5,550 nt of DNA, from contig USKR01000100.1 of NCBI GenBank assembly GCA_900555215.1, positions 1-5,550 of the forward strand, in the 5' to 3' direction. Numbering within the stretch: position 1 is the first letter of the stretch; every line of letters starts with the position of its first letter. Under the pieces are notes generated by a model. It was not told where the DNA came from and searched no databases. It saw nothing but the letters and a program-made list of their open reading frames with translations. The stretch comes from an uncultured Ruminococcus sp. GTDB taxonomy: Bacteria > Bacillota > Clostridia > Lachnospirales > Lachnospiraceae. The translations under genes were made by a program, and so were the position numbers. Of this stretch, positions 4,239-5,550 are shown in pieces.

Positions 4239-5550
4239 CTAATTCCACGGATTTTCGGTCGGATACCTTACATCCTTTGGCTGGTTATAGCCGATCTCTT
4301 CGACCGGTACGCCGATATATTTAAAGACTTCAAACAATGCTTTCCCGTGATGCCCGAACGCTACCGCCCCGTGATGCGGATAATTCTTCTCGATCAGCAC
4401 ATGGCGGTAGAAGCGTCCCATCTCCGGTATTGCGAACACGCCGATAGAGCCGAATGACTTCGTCCTGACCGGGAGCACCTCTCCCTGCGCCACATATGCG
4501 CGGAGCAGATTGTCCGATGTGCTCTGAAGGCGGAAGAACGTAATATCACCCGGAATAATATCCCCTTCCAGCGTCCCCTGTGTCACCTCCTCCGGCAGCG
4601 TCCTTGCCATGATCATCTGGTATCCCATCTCACAGAAACAGAGTTTGGAGGAAGCGGTATTGCCGCAGTGGAATCCCATAAATGTATCCTTCTGCGTATA
4701 TGGGAACTTCCCTTCGATACTCTCTTTATACATGTCTGCCGGAACTGTATTGTTGATATCGAGCAGTGTCACCGCGTCCCGGCTTACGACCGTACCGATA
4801 AACTCGCTTAAGCATCCGTATATGTCCACCTCGCAGGATACCGGTATGCCGCGGGCTGTCAGCCGGCTGTTCACATAACAGGGCACGAACCCGAACTGTG
4901 TCTGGAAAGCAGGCCAGCACTTTCCCGCGATCGCCACGTATTTCCGATATCCTCTGTGCTCCTCCACCCAATCCGTGAGCGTGAGCTCATACTGGGCAAG
5001 CTTTTCCAGGATCTCCGGCTTTTTGTTGCCTGCCCCCAGTTCCTCTTCCATTTCTTTTACAATTCCAGGGATCCTCTCATCCCCTGCGTGCTTATTATAC
5101 GCCTCAAAAAGATCCAGCTCTGAGTTCTCTTCGATCTCCACTCCGATATTATAAAGCTGCTGGATCGGCGCGTTGCACGCCAGGAAGTTCAGCGGACGCG
5201 GACCGAAACTGATAATCTTCAGACCGTTTAATCCTATCACGGCCCTGGCAATCGGCTCAAAGTCATGGATCATATCCGCACATTCCTCTGCTGTGCCCAC
5301 AGGGTACTCGGGTATGTATGCTTTTACTCCGCGCAGCTTCAGATTATAGCTTGCGTTGAGCATGCCGCAGAATGCGTCTCCGCGTCCCTGTTTTAAATCA
5401 CTCTGAGTCTCCTCCGCAGCTGCAATAAACATCTTCGGTCCGTCAAAATGCTTTGCCAGCAGTGTCTCTGAGATCTCCGGTCCGAAATTGCCAAGATATA
5501 CGACCAGAGCATTGCATCCCTCTCTCTTGATATCCTCCAGAGCCTGCACC
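4239..5550 (-). CDS. L-fucose/L-arabinose isomerase-like protein (COG2407), 5' end outside window
   Basis: The frame is open to the window edge, with 436 C-terminal residues visible. The family is about 480-500 aa as I recall, so roughly 50 residues are missing; the GTG at the edge is not taken as the start. The family interconverts aldoses and ketoses using a divalent metal. Likely metal or active-site residues, by analogy with FucI, counted from the edge: Glu240 in SCEVDIYG, Asp264 in LLDINNT, His294 in FHCGN and His392/393 in PHHGAVAFGHHG. CWPAFQTQFGFVPCYVNSRL at 211-230 and GDITFFRLQS at 334-343 are also typical of the group. The protein is cytoplasmic. The next gene is xylB, so its product probably feeds that kinase. 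The substrate is unassigned: L-fucose, L- or D-arabinose or another aldopentose are all possible, so no gene symbol is given. Confidence 0.8.
   Translation of the reverse strand, partial: VQALEDIKREGCNALVVYLGNFGPEISETLLAKHFDGPKMFIAAAEETQSDLKQGRGDAFCGMLNASYNLKLRGVKAYIPEYPVGTAEECADMIHDFEPIARAVIGLNGLKIISFGPRPLNFLACNAPIQQLYNIGVEIEENSELDLFEAYNKHAGDERIPGIVKEMEEELGAGNKKPEILEKLAQYELTLTDWVEEHRGYRKYVAIAGKCWPAFQTQFGFVPCYVNSRLTARGIPVSCEVDIYGCLSEFIGTVVSRDAVTLLDINNTVPADMYKESIEGKFPYTQKDTFMGFHCGNTASSKLCFCEMGYQMIMARTLPEEVTQGTLEGDIIPGDITFFRLQSTSDNLLRAYVAQGEVLPVRTKSFGSIGVFAIPEMGRFYRHVLIEKNYPHHGAVAFGHHGKALFEVFKYIGVPVEEIGYNQPKDVRYPTENPWN

Noticed and set aside
1..5550. CRISPR array or other regularly spaced repeats
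   Set aside because: No direct repeat with regular spacing was seen by reading both strands. The only clear repeats are the edge palindromes and RNA stems.

Overview
The window looks like chromosomal DNA from an anaerobic Firmicute, most likely a Clostridia/Lachnospiraceae gut bacterium. The grounds are the AAGGAG-type ribosome binding sites, a tRNA without an encoded CCA, a class C (bacterial IIC) group II intron whose maturase resembles those I remember from Eubacterium/Lachnospiraceae, and the pairing of a fucose-isomerase-like protein with a xylulokinase. The taxonomic call is inference from remembered families; no search was run. Every gene I can support lies on the minus strand, so the biological order runs from high to low coordinates.

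Sugar operon (about 5550-2748). A COG2407-type L-fucose/L-arabinose isomerase-like protein enters from outside the window with its N-terminus cut off. A complete xylulokinase (XylB) follows 36 bases after its stop codon. Together they look like an isomerase plus kinase step that turns an aldose into a phosphorylated ketose for the pentose phosphate pathway. The sugar cannot be read from the sequence. No terminator is visible after xylB.

tRNA unit (about 2728-2515). A near-consensus promoter (TTGACA, 17 bp, TATAGT) with an A-rich UP-like tract drives a short leader carrying a small hairpin, then tRNA-Gly(GCC), then a strong intrinsic terminator.

Group II intron (2508-598, 1911 nt). A full-length class C intron sits just past the tRNA terminator, the site type this class is known to use. 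Its 5' end, domain I-III motifs, domain III hairpin, open reading frame, domain V with the CGC triad and domain VI are all present. The encoded reverse transcriptase/maturase has intact catalytic motifs and no HNH endonuclease domain. A 5-base EBS1-IBS1 match (TATGC with GCATA) supports the 5' junction. The element appears intact and possibly active.

Regulator (597-58). After the 3' exon junction comes a promoter with an extended -10, overlapped by a possible CcpA cre site, and then a complete MarR-family regulator gene. At the window edge are two tandem GGGGTC-N-GACCCC palindromes that together form a 12-bp hairpin.

I found no convincing undescribed system. The main points of interest are the clean intron insertion at the terminator, the unassigned sugar specificity of the isomerase-kinase pair, the cre-like site at the marR promoter and the edge palindromes.
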